From Bacillus methanolicus PB1 (GTDB lineage Bacteria > Bacillota > Bacilli > Bacillales > Cytobacillaceae), in the NCBI RefSeq assembly GCF_000262755.1, contig NZ_AFEU01000001.1, forward strand, positions 806,001 through 870,000: a stretch of 64,000 nucleotides of DNA, given 5' to 3'. Position 1 is the stretch's first letter, and every line of letters starts with the position of its first letter. Shown in pieces: positions 17,630 through 26,459 of this stretch. The notes beneath the pieces are model-generated. The model was not told the origin of the DNA and did no database searches. It saw only the letters and a list, made by a program, of their open reading frames with translations. The position numbers and the translations under genes are program-made.

Positions 17630-18145
17630 TCACTCCATAAAATTTGGTGAAGGATTCGGGAAGATGGGGGCTGAATGATTATCCCTCCTCCTCTTGTTCG
17701 TATTAAAGCAACAAAATTCAAGAAATAGCCATTCAATAATCCTGCTTCGTTTATTCAATGAGAAAAAGACGATACCCTTTTTGTAGTTAGTACCAATTAG
17801 TAGAAGCTGTACGTTGTATAATTTTTCGAAAAATTTGTCTCTCTCTACTTTGCAAACTCTTAATGCAAAATTTTTGTACCTCTCTATTTTTCCTTTGTCT
17901 TGTGCAACCTTATGAGCTGAATTTTCCTTCCAATTCTTTATTGCATCCAATGAGTCCCAATATGAAACAGTAATTCCCAATCCCTCAACACGTGCACTTT
18001 CCACATCTAAGAAGCCCTTCTGTTTAGAGGCTAACTCTAGCATTTTCTCGGCCATTCTCGCATATCCTCTGTCACCTTTAGTTCGCTGTGAAACAAAAAT
18101 TACTGCAAAATACGGTGGTTCAGGAGTTTTAGCAAATCCACTCAT
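17630..18145 (-). CDS. Antibiotic biosynthesis monooxygenase (ABM)-like protein with abnormal C-terminal tail
   Basis: Residues 1 to about 107 form an ABM-type dimeric alpha/beta barrel: a strand with FAVIFVSQRT, the LELASKQKGFLDVESAR segment, GITVSYWDSLDAIKNWKE and HKVAQDKGKIERYKNFALRVCKVERD are family hallmarks. Such proteins are usually around 100 residues. The remaining 60 residues (cysteine- and Arg/Asn-rich) do not look like a protein domain and are probably former intergenic sequence read after loss of the stop codon. The gene is isolated in decayed DNA, so it may be non-functional. The ATG at 18145 follows GGGGGAT. Confidence 0.7.
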   Translation of the reverse strand: MSGFAKTPEPPYFAVIFVSQRTKGDRGYARMAEKMLELASKQKGFLDVESARVEGLGITVSYWDSLDAIKNWKENSAHKVAQDKGKIERYKNFALRVCKVERDKFFEKLYNVQLLLIGTNYKKGIVFFSLNKRSRIIEWLFLEFCCFNTNKRRRDNHSAPIFPNPSPNFME

Positions 18146-18288
18146 AATATTTATCCCCCATTAAGTTAACTATTTTTGTTTAAATTTAAACACATTCAAA
18201 ATATATGCTTTCGTCGAATTGCATTTTCTCTTATTAACTCGAGCAATTCCATATGAAGTTCTAACAATACTTTCTATTCAGCACAATA

Positions 18289-18325
18289 AAAACCCGTTTT
18301 AAGAATTTATTTAAAACGGGTTTTC
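18289..18325 (-). terminator. Strong intrinsic terminator
   Basis: AAAACCCGTTTTAA and TTTAAAACGGGTTTT form a long stem with T runs on both strands. It lies between the DUF4937 fragment and the ABM gene on the minus strand. Confidence 0.8.
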
Positions 18326-18463
18326 CAATTCATCTTTTTCTAAACAGTTTAACTTTATTTATACGATTTCCGAACGCAGCTTGCAACCAGTCGTGTATCA
18401 CAAGAGTACTGTAATTTATGTCGTGGCGGTTAGCCGTTGTAGTAATTCGTGCCAGCCGAGAAC

Positions 18464-18646
18464 TCAATAAATATACATGCTTCGTCGCCAACTAATTCCG
18501 GCTTTTAAAGTATTATTTGTATCCCAACCTCCAACTCGTCCTAAAAACCCATCCAAGCTTTTCAGAACAGCCCATTGCTCTTGTGCCTGAGAAAACATTT
18601 CTTTTTTATTTTCAGGTACATTGCACATAATCCATTTGATCAGCAT
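18464..18646 (-). pseudogene. Truncated DUF4937 (YdbC-like) gene
   Basis: The first 46 residues (MLIKWIMCNVPENKKEMFSQ and onward through FLGRVGGWDTNN) match the start of the DUF4937 family, which is normally around 110-120 residues. The frame then ends early with SWRRSMYIY. In a neighbouring frame the DNA continues with ACIFIEFSAG, which resembles the expected next strand, so a frameshift probably broke the gene. GGTGG 7 nt before the ATG at 18646 supports the start. Confidence 0.6.
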
Positions 18647-18676
18647 TTTCGGACCACCAAAAATAAATTTTATCAA

Positions 18677-18982
18677 AAATATAATTTATCATTATTCTAA
18701 CTGACATTTGTCAAATATTTATATTGATTTTGACAGGAGTTTATTAATGCCTTACATAATAACAGGATATAGAGATTAAGAGAAAGAATGATATTTCATT
18801 CTGTTCCCTTATCTCCCCCAAAATCAAATTAATCTTTTTGATCGTTAATTGTTGAATATCGGCCTAATGATAAGCCACTTATTAATAATAAGGTAATCGT
18901 TCTTTGTACTTATTTTATTCAACTATCAAACCTTGTTAGAAAAATAAACAAAAAATAGAGCTGTTTAACTCCGCTACCGTGA
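18677..18982. other. AT-rich intergenic space
   Basis: No gene, RNA or repeat recognised; the stretch separates the DUF4937 fragment from the GNAT gene. Confidence 0.5.
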
Positions 18983-19462
18983 CTACTCACGAATCTGATA
19001 TATATTTTTACGAACAATCTGCATAATAGTCGATGGATTATCCAATGGTTCAAAGCCATATTGTGCATACAAAGAATGTGCATCGTTCGTTGCCAACATA
19101 AATCTACGGACTCTTTGAAGCTGGGGATGTTCTTTAATTATACTCATTAACCATTTTGATAAACCTAACCCACGAAAAGGCTTTAGAACGAAAACATCAG
19201 CTAAATATGCAAACGTAGATAAATCTGAAATAACTCTACCAAAGCCGATCAGCTGTGCTGAACCAATTGTTGGGTCTCCTTTATAAATTCCAAAACATAG
19301 AGGAGTATTTTTAATTGATTCCATAACAATTTCTATAGGGATTCCATTTGCCCAATATGATTCCTTATTCAAGAAATTAAATATTACATCCATATCCAAG
19401 TGACTTTTTTCAGTAGAAATTGAAAAGTCATCTTTTTTCCATATAGTTGGGATATGGTCCAT
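18983..19462 (-). CDS. GNAT-family N-acetyltransferase
   Basis: A 159-residue protein with the GNAT fold. The acetyl-CoA loop is in VLKPFRGLGLSKWLM (R/Q-x-x-G-x-G/A pattern) near residue 100, preceded by a strand with AYLADVFV and followed by RRFMLATNDAHSLYAQYGF. The substrate cannot be told; related Bacillus proteins resemble YitI/Eis-like acetyltransferases of free amino compounds. I start at the ATG 19462, with GGTGG 5 nt upstream, rather than at the frame opening 63 nt earlier. It stands alone. Confidence 0.85.
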   Translation of the reverse strand: MDHIPTIWKKDDFSISTEKSHLDMDVIFNFLNKESYWANGIPIEIVMESIKNTPLCFGIYKGDPTIGSAQLIGFGRVISDLSTFAYLADVFVLKPFRGLGLSKWLMSIIKEHPQLQRVRRFMLATNDAHSLYAQYGFEPLDNPSTIMQIVRKNIYQIRE

Positions 19463-19559
19463 TTTCGCCACCACTCTCCTTTTTAATAGAATTTTATCAT
19501 GTGAAGATATTTCCAGTAAAATCATTCTTTCTCAAGTTAATAGCTTATTCGTTAAACTG

Positions 19560-20260
19560 TCCAGTTGCCGTGAAGCGAGCTTCACCACAAATTATGAAAA
19601 TTACTTCGATTCCGAGTTGCGGCACCAGCAAACGAATGAAAAAGGTTTTTAATGAAATGGATGAATATTGCTTATTACCGTCTACCTTAAATATATAAAA
19701 AACAAGGAAATTGCAAGAAAACTACAAAATAGAGTATTACCAAGTGTTTTCTTTGAATATGAAGATGGAAAAGGTTATAAAGATATGGTCACTCACTGAT
19801 GTATGAGTAAAATGTTTGTAAGTAAAAGAAAATAACCACTTCATAAGGTGAAGGAGGGCACATCTTTCACCTTATGAAGTGGCCACCAAGCGATAGCGCA
19901 GTAAATGGAGAAAAATACAAGAAAAGAGGGTCCTCTTTTTGAGTTTGAAAAGAACCTAGACAAAAAGGAAAAACCCTCATGGAACAATCAATCGAAAATT
20001 GCCCAACATTTAAAGAGATTGAAAATGGTTTATTTATCGTCCTCCAACAAATACAAAGAAATCGAAAATAACCACACTGCCCACAGGGGCAATATCGGTA
20101 ATGGAATGCAGCGTTGGGAACACTTCGTTTCGAGTTGAGTAACATTGTGATACCTAGCCAACTAAAAAAAACTTTTAGTCTGGACAACGGTGTATTGTTT
20201 GACTTCTTTTCTAATCAATAACACCACTAGGGGCTTAACATGATCGCATATCATCCTGAT
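19560..20260. other. Decayed gene remnants
   Basis: Short broken frames are visible. A plus-strand piece (19665-19799) encodes KEIARKLQNRVLPSVFFEYE and ends in a TGA, but lacks a start. A second (about 19980-20220) starts MEQSIENCPTFKEIENGLFI, is cut by stops, and resembles the N terminus of ISLre2-type transposases only weakly. I cannot assign either with confidence. Confidence 0.4.
19836..19882. repeat. 17-bp perfect inverted repeat
   Basis: CCACTTCATAAGGTGAA (19836-19852) and its exact complement (19866-19882) enclose a 13-nt loop. There is no T run, so it is not a classical terminator; it could be the end of a lost mobile element. Confidence 0.65.
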
Positions 20261-20624
20261 TATCTGTTATAAAAAACCATGACTGATTTCTTTCGCTTTG
20301 TTTTTGGACTTCAATCCAGATTGAGTTTGACGCTAATAATCCACAAGTTGTACAAATTTCCTTTTCATTGTATAAACGGCAGCATCGATCACAATAATAC
20401 TTTTTCATTCTTCATCACTCTTCCCCTGCGAATCACTCTTACTTTAATTTATTTAAAGCAAACAGAGATTGTAACTTCAAAAAACGGGCCTCTCAGTATA
20501 TGTTGTTCCACTAAGTACTTGCGACTTATGTGTGGAACAAGCAATAGATTACTGAAGGCTCCTTCAGTATCGAATTATTAGCGAAAAACACAATGCAAAA
20601 TGTATTGAATCCACTTTAAATGTT
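20261..20624. other. Gene-free stretch downstream of the nitrilase
   Basis: No convincing coding sequence; the one long plus-strand frame (20279-20581) has no ribosome site or recognisable domain. Confidence 0.5.
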
Positions 20625-21787
20625 TTATGAACTACTTTTTACTAATTTTGATTCTCTCTCCTCAACCTTTTCCATAACTTTTTCTAATTTTTCAAGTGGT
20701 ACCTCTGTGCTTTCTGAAATATTTTTCAAATCTTGATAAGAAAACCCTTTTGAGCTGCGGAGAAGATTTTTTTGTTCATGATCATGTAACAATATTTTAA
20801 CAGCATCCGGTCTTGAATAATGCCCCAATCCGTCAAATACAACTTTCGCTGCCTTAAGCTCATTCGCATGGCAATCTGCGTAGACAATGGTATCTTTGTT
20901 ATAAACTGGTCCAGCAATATATTCACCAAATGGATTTACGATAGCGGCACCACCTACAGCCCAACTAAAATCCATCTCAGGACTATCGATAAAATGTTTA
21001 TGTTCAGGTTCAAAGTCTTGTTCTCTTAACAAACCGGCTACGCTGATGACAAAACTTCCCGACTCAAAAGCGTATTCTCTAATGGCAAACTGCAAATCAC
21101 AAGGATCTCTTCCGTGGAATATTCGCCCTTTTCTTTCACCATTGCTTGTCTTTTGTCCGAACGTCCAAGTCCCAGGCCAATTAGCGATATGGAACTCTTC
21201 ACCCATCAACATTTGAGCTGCTCTAACTAAAATGGTATGGTGTTCCCAGCAAATGAGCATGCCAATTCGTCCGATATCGGTTTGACACACATCTAAATCG
21301 CTATCATCCCCAAGCCCGTGGTAAAGACGCTCATTAAAAGTAGGCATTAATTTACGGTGCCGTCCTGTATTGAACCGTCAGGACCAAAAAGAATTTGAGT
21401 ATTATATAATGTGCGTGCTCCATCCGTATCATCGATCTCGTTAACTCCCATTACACAATAGACTCCCGCATCCCTACATGCTCTTCCAATGATTTCAGTG
21501 TCTTCACTTGGTATGGCTATAGAGTTATCTTGAAGCGCTACATTCCACGCATACCATTCATCTATTTGGCTCGCATACCAGTATGCTGGAAAGACAGGAA
21601 TGTAGGTTTCGAAGAACGCAACTAATTTCGCACCGTTTGCCCCTGCTTCTTTGATTCTGTTGCAAGCTACTTCAATAGACTTTTCTTTTTTTAAGACAAT
21701 TTGGGGTCCTTGTACTGCTGCTACACGTACTGTCTTGTGTCCTCCAAAAACGGCTTTGTTTAACTTTTCATTTCTTATTTTAGCCAT
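20625..21787 (-). pseudogene. Nitrilase gene split by a frameshift
   Basis: Two open frames together make one carbon-nitrogen hydrolase. The first (21787-21347, 146 residues) has the catalytic glutamate in FFETYIPVFPAYW and runs to LYNTQILFGPDGSI, then ends QDGTVN. The second (21347-20625, 240 residues) begins MPTFNERLYHGLG and has the nucleophile in LICWEHH and the C-terminal SYAGAD-type half. The bases across the junction encode HRKLMPTF in the second frame, so a one-base deletion just before the catalytic lysine has broken the gene. The two frames overlap at TAATG. Nitrilases convert nitriles to acids; neither piece has the complete Glu-Lys-Cys triad. Confidence 0.85.
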
Positions 21788-22286
21788 AACTACTTTCCCC
21801 TCCTTTCATTTTATGTAAAGTTTTATAACATTAATCTATATTTATTGTTACATGTATTAGGAATATACGCCATTATTTCGTTAGATAGCCTGACATTATT
21901 TTTGAATATTAAAGCAAATTGCCCCTCTGAAGAAAAGAAATAGCAAATGTTTTCCTTTCTAACAAGCACCTAGTTTTACAATAGAAGCTAAAAAACGTGT
22001 AGAAATCGAAAACCCTGTGTATAAATTACACGTTAACATAAAAGAAAAAAGCCCTGATTTATTAGCAAGGCTTTTCCTTACCTTAGTCTTTCTCTTTCCA
22101 GCAACCAATAAAAAGTACCTGTTTCCACCTTAAACACTTTCCGTTTAATGTGGCGGGTTCCGTTTCCCGATCTTCATCCACATTCCTTTTATCTTTAGAA
22201 ATATCTTTGGTTGGGGTCCTGTCGACAAAAAGCTGATATTATACGCTAAAACCTTTTTTGGAAGAGAAAAGCCCGATTTCTCTAAA
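21788..22286. other. Intergenic space upstream of nitrilase with one hairpin
   Basis: AAAAGCC (22047-22053) and GGCTTTT (22069-22075) make a modest hairpin. No gene is recognised. The nitrilase ribosome site AAAGGAGGGG lies just upstream of 21787. Confidence 0.5.
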
Positions 22287-22311
22287 CTAAGTAGGAATCG
22301 GGCTTTTCTTA
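22267..22311 (-). terminator. Terminator-like hairpin behind the azoreductase fragment
   Basis: AAAAGCCCGATT and AATCGGGCTTTT form a perfect 12-bp stem around a 17-nt loop, with weak T tails. It overlaps the end of the truncated azoR frame. Confidence 0.75.
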
Positions 22312-22472
22312 GGGAAAATGTTCAATAAACAATTGATTTGACTATTATATAAATCGAGTTCAATCACCGAATCATTCGGATGTGAGGTTTTATAGCTTTC
22401 CAAAAATGCATCATACAATTTCCCGGTAACAGATCCTTGACGATTGTTCGCTTTTACAAAAAAAGTTGTCAT
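22287..22472 (-). pseudogene. N-terminal fragment of an FMN-dependent azoreductase (AzoR)
   Basis: The first 45 or so residues (MTTFFVKANNRQ, KLYDAFLESYKTSHPND, VIELDLY) match the start of FMN-dependent NADH-azoreductases, which are about 200-210 residues. The flavodoxin fold is then lost: the frame changes to unrelated sequence and runs into a terminator hairpin. GGAGGAG 6 nt before the ATG at 22472 shows that a normal gene once began here. Confidence 0.7.
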
Positions 22473-22521
22473 ATTAATCTCCTCCAAATAAAATGATTGT
22501 AAAACTAGATCTTAATTAACT

Positions 22522-23925
22522 TCAGCCCTCCAACTGATTACTTTTTCTTTTTGCTCTTCCAAACTGCAAATAATAAAACAACAAAATGACTACATGCAAA
22601 CCAGCTAGAACGAGGAATATATTGCTGTAAATGATGCCGTTTGGATAGATATTTGCCGGGTTCCAATGAACATCGGAGCCAAGATCCACCACCTTACCGT
22701 AAACCCCAGAAGCCATTCCCCCTGCAATAAAATTCAGCATCGATAATAATCCCATTCCAACTCCAGCCTGTTCCTTTGGTAGGGCTATAGAAATTGAATT
22801 AGACATAGCAATCATCATAAAGGTTTGCCCTACATTACCAAATATCAAAAAGATCGAAATGAATACTGGAGAAATTCCAATAAAGGTTGAAAGTAAGACA
22901 AAACAGGTCAATAACAATCCAGATGCAATAAAAAAGAGATACGAATTTCCTTTCAAGTCTGCCAGTTTACCGCCTTTTCTACCAAGAATGGCCGAGGCTA
23001 CTGCAGCAGGAACCATCGCAAAACTGATCCAGCTAGGTGGCAGTTGATGTACATGAGCCAAAAGCAATGGACCTAGAAAGTAAAGGGAAAGACCAATTCC
23101 GCTTATTAGAAAAGCTATCGTTAGTCTGAGAGTATAGTTCTTATTTGTAAAAAGCCCAGGTTGAACAAACGGTTCGGAAACGGAACGAATTCGTGCTATG
23201 AACAGCGCTAAAGCAAGCAATCCGACAATAGCAAACCTCCACTTTCCACTCGTAACCCCAAGAAGCAACAAAGTCACGGTCATCCCCAATAACCCACCCC
23301 CTACCCAGTCCAATCTTCCGAGAGATCCCCTCTCATCTCCCAAATATTTACGATAGAAGGGTAGCGTGATTAAGATTAATAAAGGGACACAGAATAACCA
23401 GCGCCAGTGAGCGATCCCCACAATGAATGCGGAAATAACCGGACCAAGTGCACTTCCGAGAGCCAAACCGACGAATGCTGTACCCATGGCTGCCCCCCTT
23501 CGTTCCGGGGGAAAGTAACGCAAGGGGATCAGCATGGCTGTTGCCGGGATCACCGCAGCCCCTGCTGCCTGCAAACACCTTCCGACAAGCACCATCCAGA
23601 AAGTTTGGAAGAAGAGGCCGATAAGTGAACCGAGAGCAAAAAATGACAATCCTGACGTCAACAAATTTTTGAGCTTGTAACGGTCTGCGAGCTTCCCGTA
23701 AATGACCGTTCCTATCCCATAAATCAGAGCGTAGGATGAAGTAACCCAGCTCACCTGAGCATTTGTAAGATCGAAGGTTTTACCAATCTCGGGAAGGACG
23801 AAGTTGAACATCAGTACACTCATCGATGAAAGGACCAGCGTGAACATAACAATGCGCATCAACTTCTCCCCTGTTTGTTGCTGAAGTTCGTGCTCCATTT
23901 TCATTTCCCCCCTTCCTGTCTTCAT
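22522..23925 (-). CDS. MFS drug/metal efflux transporter (14-helix DHA2-like)
   Basis: A transporter of about 460 residues with 12-14 membrane helices. The motif A loop GKLADRYKLKNLL (about residue 78), the antiporter motif C GLALGSALGPVISAFIVG (near 155) and a second loop GRKGGKLADLKG in the C-terminal half place it among proton-coupled multidrug exporters related to Tet(K)/Tet(L) and Bacillus Blt-like pumps. A start at 23925 overlaps the stop of the flavin reductase by 4 bp (ATGA), while the ATGs at 23904 and 23898 follow a strong GGAAGGGGGG site and are likelier. The operon is under the TetR operator at 24543-24572. The DNA looks more GC-rich than its surroundings, suggesting transfer. Confidence 0.85.
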   Translation of the reverse strand: MKTGRGEMKMEHELQQQTGEKLMRIVMFTLVLSSMSVLMFNFVLPEIGKTFDLTNAQVSWVTSSYALIYGIGTVIYGKLADRYKLKNLLTSGLSFFALGSLIGLFFQTFWMVLVGRCLQAAGAAVIPATAMLIPLRYFPPERRGAAMGTAFVGLALGSALGPVISAFIVGIAHWRWLFCVPLLILITLPFYRKYLGDERGSLGRLDWVGGGLLGMTVTLLLLGVTSGKWRFAIVGLLALALFIARIRSVSEPFVQPGLFTNKNYTLRLTIAFLISGIGLSLYFLGPLLLAHVHQLPPSWISFAMVPAAVASAILGRKGGKLADLKGNSYLFFIASGLLLTCFVLLSTFIGISPVFISIFLIFGNVGQTFMMIAMSNSISIALPKEQAGVGMGLLSMLNFIAGGMASGVYGKVVDLGSDVHWNPANIYPNGIIYSNIFLVLAGLHVVILLFYYLQFGRAKRKSNQLEG

Positions 23926-24470
23926 GATCCCGCAGAGTCTTCAACGCACCACTCCAAGCGACAACCTGATCCAGCATGGCATAAACCTTTTCCTCTTGAA
24001 AGGGAGCCGTTGAAATTCTCAAAATCGATATGAAGGGAGATGTTGTCCTCAGCACGCACGTCGGCGACCGCAAGTTCACCCATGTTCAGCCGTAAATTTT
24101 CCACTGCTCTGGTACCTCCAGACATACCGTAGCCTGCGAACCCGGCCATCTTGTTGTTCCACTCTCGATACAAGAAATCGATGGCGTTCTTTAGCGCCCC
24201 GGATGTTGCTTGGTTGTATCCGGGCGTCACAAAGACATAGCCGTCGAATGCAGCAATCTTTCGTGACCAACCCCAGGTATGTGACTTCACGTATTTACCA
24301 AATAACGGGGGCTTTGGCTCATCGAGCAGCGGCAGGTTAGAATTCGCGATGTCAATAAGCTCGAACGCGGCATCATTGCGCTGCTTAGCGATCTCGTACA
24401 CCCAGCGGGCGATAGTCTCACCATTTCGCCCCGGACGTGTACTGCCAATAATGATTGCGATCTTGATCAT
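23922..24470 (-). CDS. NADPH-dependent FMN reductase with frameshifted C terminus
   Basis: A 182-residue flavodoxin-like reductase. IIGSTRPGRNGE near the start binds the FMN phosphate, and VTPGYNQATSGALKNAIDFL and GYGMSGGTRAVENLR are typical of the family. After residue 153 (IDFENF) the frame gives GSLSRGKGLCHAGSG, unlike relatives, while a shifted frame encodes the expected TAPFQEEKVYAMLDQVVAW and SGALKTLRDH. A single-base change has therefore replaced the last 30 residues. The core enzyme may still be active. It is the first gene of a TetR-controlled operon with the MFS pump; GGGAGG precedes the ATG. A role in reducing quinones or nitro compounds is possible. Confidence 0.8.
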   Translation of the reverse strand: MIKIAIIIGSTRPGRNGETIARWVYEIAKQRNDAAFELIDIANSNLPLLDEPKPPLFGKYVKSHTWGWSRKIAAFDGYVFVTPGYNQATSGALKNAIDFLYREWNNKMAGFAGYGMSGGTRAVENLRLNMGELAVADVRAEDNISLHIDFENFNGSLSRGKGLCHAGSGCRLEWCVEDSAGS

Positions 24471-24542
24471 GATTGATTCCTCCCATGAAATTTAAAAATT
24501 CTACCTGTTTTATGCATTGCTACGGAGAGAACTCTCCAACCG

Positions 24543-24572
24543 ATAATGACAGTAAGTACTTACTGTCATTAT
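24543..24572. promoter_or_regulatory. Perfect 30-bp palindromic operator of the TetR regulator
   Basis: The half-site ATAATGACAGTAAGT is followed directly by its exact complement. It lies in the 113-bp gap between the flavin reductase start and the end of the TetR gene, where it can block the promoter of the reductase-MFS operon. Confidence 0.85.
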
Positions 24573-24583
24573 GCTTAAAAAAA

Positions 24584-25174
24584 TTAAGGGGTCAAAGCCC
24601 TTGTAAATATCTGAACACTAACCGTTATAAATGTCTCCAGCGATACGGTCGGAAAGTTCTTATCGTCATCCAAGTTGTTCATAAACGCCCCAAAATTCAT
24701 CATCATAAACGACAATGCCTGTAGTTCGGGATTCGTCCGGATCAGTTTACCTTTCTCAGACATCGTTTTAAAATAATTCGTCAAGAATTTGATTAATTGT
24801 CGAGGATGCTCCTGTGTTCTTTCTCGAAATCCTGGCAAATGACCTTCTTCCTTGATTGCGATCTGAATCATTTTCCGATTACGATTCATAATTTTATGGT
24901 ACGTTCGGCTGATCAGGAGCAGATCTGTATGTAAATCCCACACAAGCTTCTCGTCAAATAAGTTTTTCATCTCTTCGGTATAATGAAACCGGTCAAATGC
25001 AGTTTCGAGAAGATTTTGCTTGCTGCCGAAATGGCGAAACAATGTCTTTTCGCTTAAACCGGCTGCGGCAGCGATTTCCTTGGTAGATACACCATTGTAG
25101 CCTTTCTCCGCTATTAGATCGATCGCTGCCAACAGCAGCTTATCATCGTTTCTTAAATTATTACTGATGCTCAT
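24584..25174 (-). CDS. TetR/AcrR-family repressor
   Basis: A 196-residue regulator. The N-terminal helix-turn-helix is clear: LIAEKGYNGVSTKEIAAAAG, then LSEKTLFRHFGSKQNLL (residues about 20-55). The C-terminal ligand domain is variable, with a run MMMNFGAFMNNL. It lies upstream of, and codirectional with, the flavin reductase-MFS operon, and matching palindromes occur before both units, so it should repress the pump operon and itself. GGGAGGTG precedes the ATG. The inducer is unknown, probably a quinone, nitro compound or drug. Confidence 0.92.
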   Translation of the reverse strand: MSISNNLRNDDKLLLAAIDLIAEKGYNGVSTKEIAAAAGLSEKTLFRHFGSKQNLLETAFDRFHYTEEMKNLFDEKLVWDLHTDLLLISRTYHKIMNRNRKMIQIAIKEEGHLPGFRERTQEHPRQLIKFLTNYFKTMSEKGKLIRTNPELQALSFMMMNFGAFMNNLDDDKNFPTVSLETFITVSVQIFTRALTP

Positions 25175-25194
25175 ACTTTCACACCTCCCTAATA

Positions 25195-25214
25195 GACTGT
25201 CAGTACTTACTGTC
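25195..25214. promoter_or_regulatory. Second, imperfect TetR operator (autoregulation)
   Basis: GACTGTCAGTACTTACTGTC has the same right half as the operator at 24543-24572 and two mismatches in the left half. It lies 20 bp upstream of the TetR start codon. Confidence 0.7.
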
Positions 25215-25326
25215 GTTTATTTTTACTTTATTCCAGTTGTTATAAATTTGTCAAGATAAATTTCACTTTTGGCAGTAAAAAATTCATGAACATCGGTTTT
25301 CTTACTTAATATTGAACGGTCCGAAA

Positions 25327-25603
25327 TCAAACATTAAAGTCATCCCCAAACATGGCTTTTAGGCGATGAAAAACACGGGCTACAGTATGGCGTAGTTTCT
25401 TTGGAGCTTTCATGTCCTCTTGAAGCCCCTGATCGATGCAAATATTTGATATGATGTTGTTGAATCATTGAAAGCATCCATCTTCCTCCTCTAACTGAAT
25501 TTTATCGCCAATTAGTAGGTTAGTAGAGAAGAGGGATGCTGGCAATAATTTTTTTCTTACTGCAGGATTTTTATTTTGCAAAATGCTCCATTTCTATTTT
25601 GCA
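25327..25603 (-). mobile_element. Remnant of an IS21-family element (5' end and broken istA start)
   Basis: The minus-strand sequence starts at TGCA (25603) with two TTTTGCA-spaced terminal motifs, like the end of the intact IS21 element at 28833. An istA start follows at 25477 (MLSMIQQHHIKYLH). After a frame change the sequence DMKAPKKLRHTVARVFHRLK continues to FGDDFNV and a stop at 25327, matching the N-terminal region of IstA transposases. Most of the element is gone. Confidence 0.6.
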
Positions 25604-25671
25604 ATAAAAAAAACTGCCTGTCAGTCTATTAATATTTACAATCAATATCTTTATAAATTTCTAATATTTCT

Positions 25672-26340
25672 TCAGCGGATGAGGAACAGAAATATCTTAG
25701 GTAGATTGAATTGGTTTGCCTTTACAAATGCTAGGCGAATCCCAAACAGAACAAGAAAACCGCCTGAGATACGTTCTATCCAATTAGAAGCATGTAAAAA
25801 TTTTTTTCGTAAATAAGAGTTGGAAAGAATCATAACCATCAAGCAATACCAAAGTATCTCTATTCCTACAACCGATACACCATAAATAAATTGTATAGTA
25901 ATGGATGTATCAGGTTGAACTACTTGTGTAAACAGTGATAAATAAAATAAAGTAGCTTTTGGATTTAACAGGCTTGTAAGTAATCCCATTCTATAATATT
26001 TCCAGCCTCTAGATTTATTACTAACAACTTCTTCTTTCCCAAAAAATTTGTACGGATTCTTTTTAGTCAAAAACGATTTTAATCCTATAAAAATTAAATA
26101 AGCAACCCCTACCCATTTTACTAAATTAAATAACATAACTGATTGAGATATAACGACCCCGATTCCTAATAAACTATAGGTGATGTGAATTATACTTCCC
26201 GTACACATGCCCATAACAGTAATGAAACCGTACTCTCTAGAAAGTAAACTATTTTTTATTGTTATAGCCCACTGTGGACCTGGAGAAAGCACAATTAGAA
26301 AACCAACCACCATAACTGCCATCCACGTTTGATAATCCAT
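25672..26340 (-). CDS. LysE/RhtB-family amino-acid exporter
   Basis: A 222-residue membrane protein with six hydrophobic segments. The N-terminal LIVLSPGPQWAITIKNSL and the GLLTSLLNPKATLFYLSLFTQ stretch are LysE/RhtB signatures. Such proteins export amino acids or analogues. GGGGGAT precedes the ATG at 26340. The gene lies between a decayed IS21 end and an intact IS21, so it may have moved with them or been spared by chance. The last ten residues are hydrophobic and run into AT-rich DNA. Confidence 0.87.
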   Translation of the reverse strand: MDYQTWMAVMVVGFLIVLSPGPQWAITIKNSLLSREYGFITVMGMCTGSIIHITYSLLGIGVVISQSVMLFNLVKWVGVAYLIFIGLKSFLTKKNPYKFFGKEEVVSNKSRGWKYYRMGLLTSLLNPKATLFYLSLFTQVVQPDTSITIQFIYGVSVVGIEILWYCLMVMILSNSYLRKKFLHASNWIERISGGFLVLFGIRLAFVKANQFNLPKIFLFLIR

Positions 26341-26459
26341 TTTTATCCCCCATTTTTCTATGTATCAATAGTTCAATGAGATTGAGTTTGTTTTTTGCAA
26401 GCAAAAAGTGCAGAGAATTGCAGCGAAAAATACATAGGCTTGCAGCTTTCTTTTTTACA

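Noticed and set aside
20279-20581. Plus-strand 100-codon frame
   Set aside because: Cysteine- and leucine-rich without ribosome site; composition resembles a chance frame in decayed DNA.
22081-22260. Possible transposase remnant (KRKVFKVETGTFYWLLERER on the minus strand)
   Set aside because: Too short and without a clear family match to be called.
23780-24079. Separate 99-codon minus-strand gene
   Set aside because: Its middle is the frameshifted end of the flavin reductase and its tail overlaps the MFS gene; not an independent gene.
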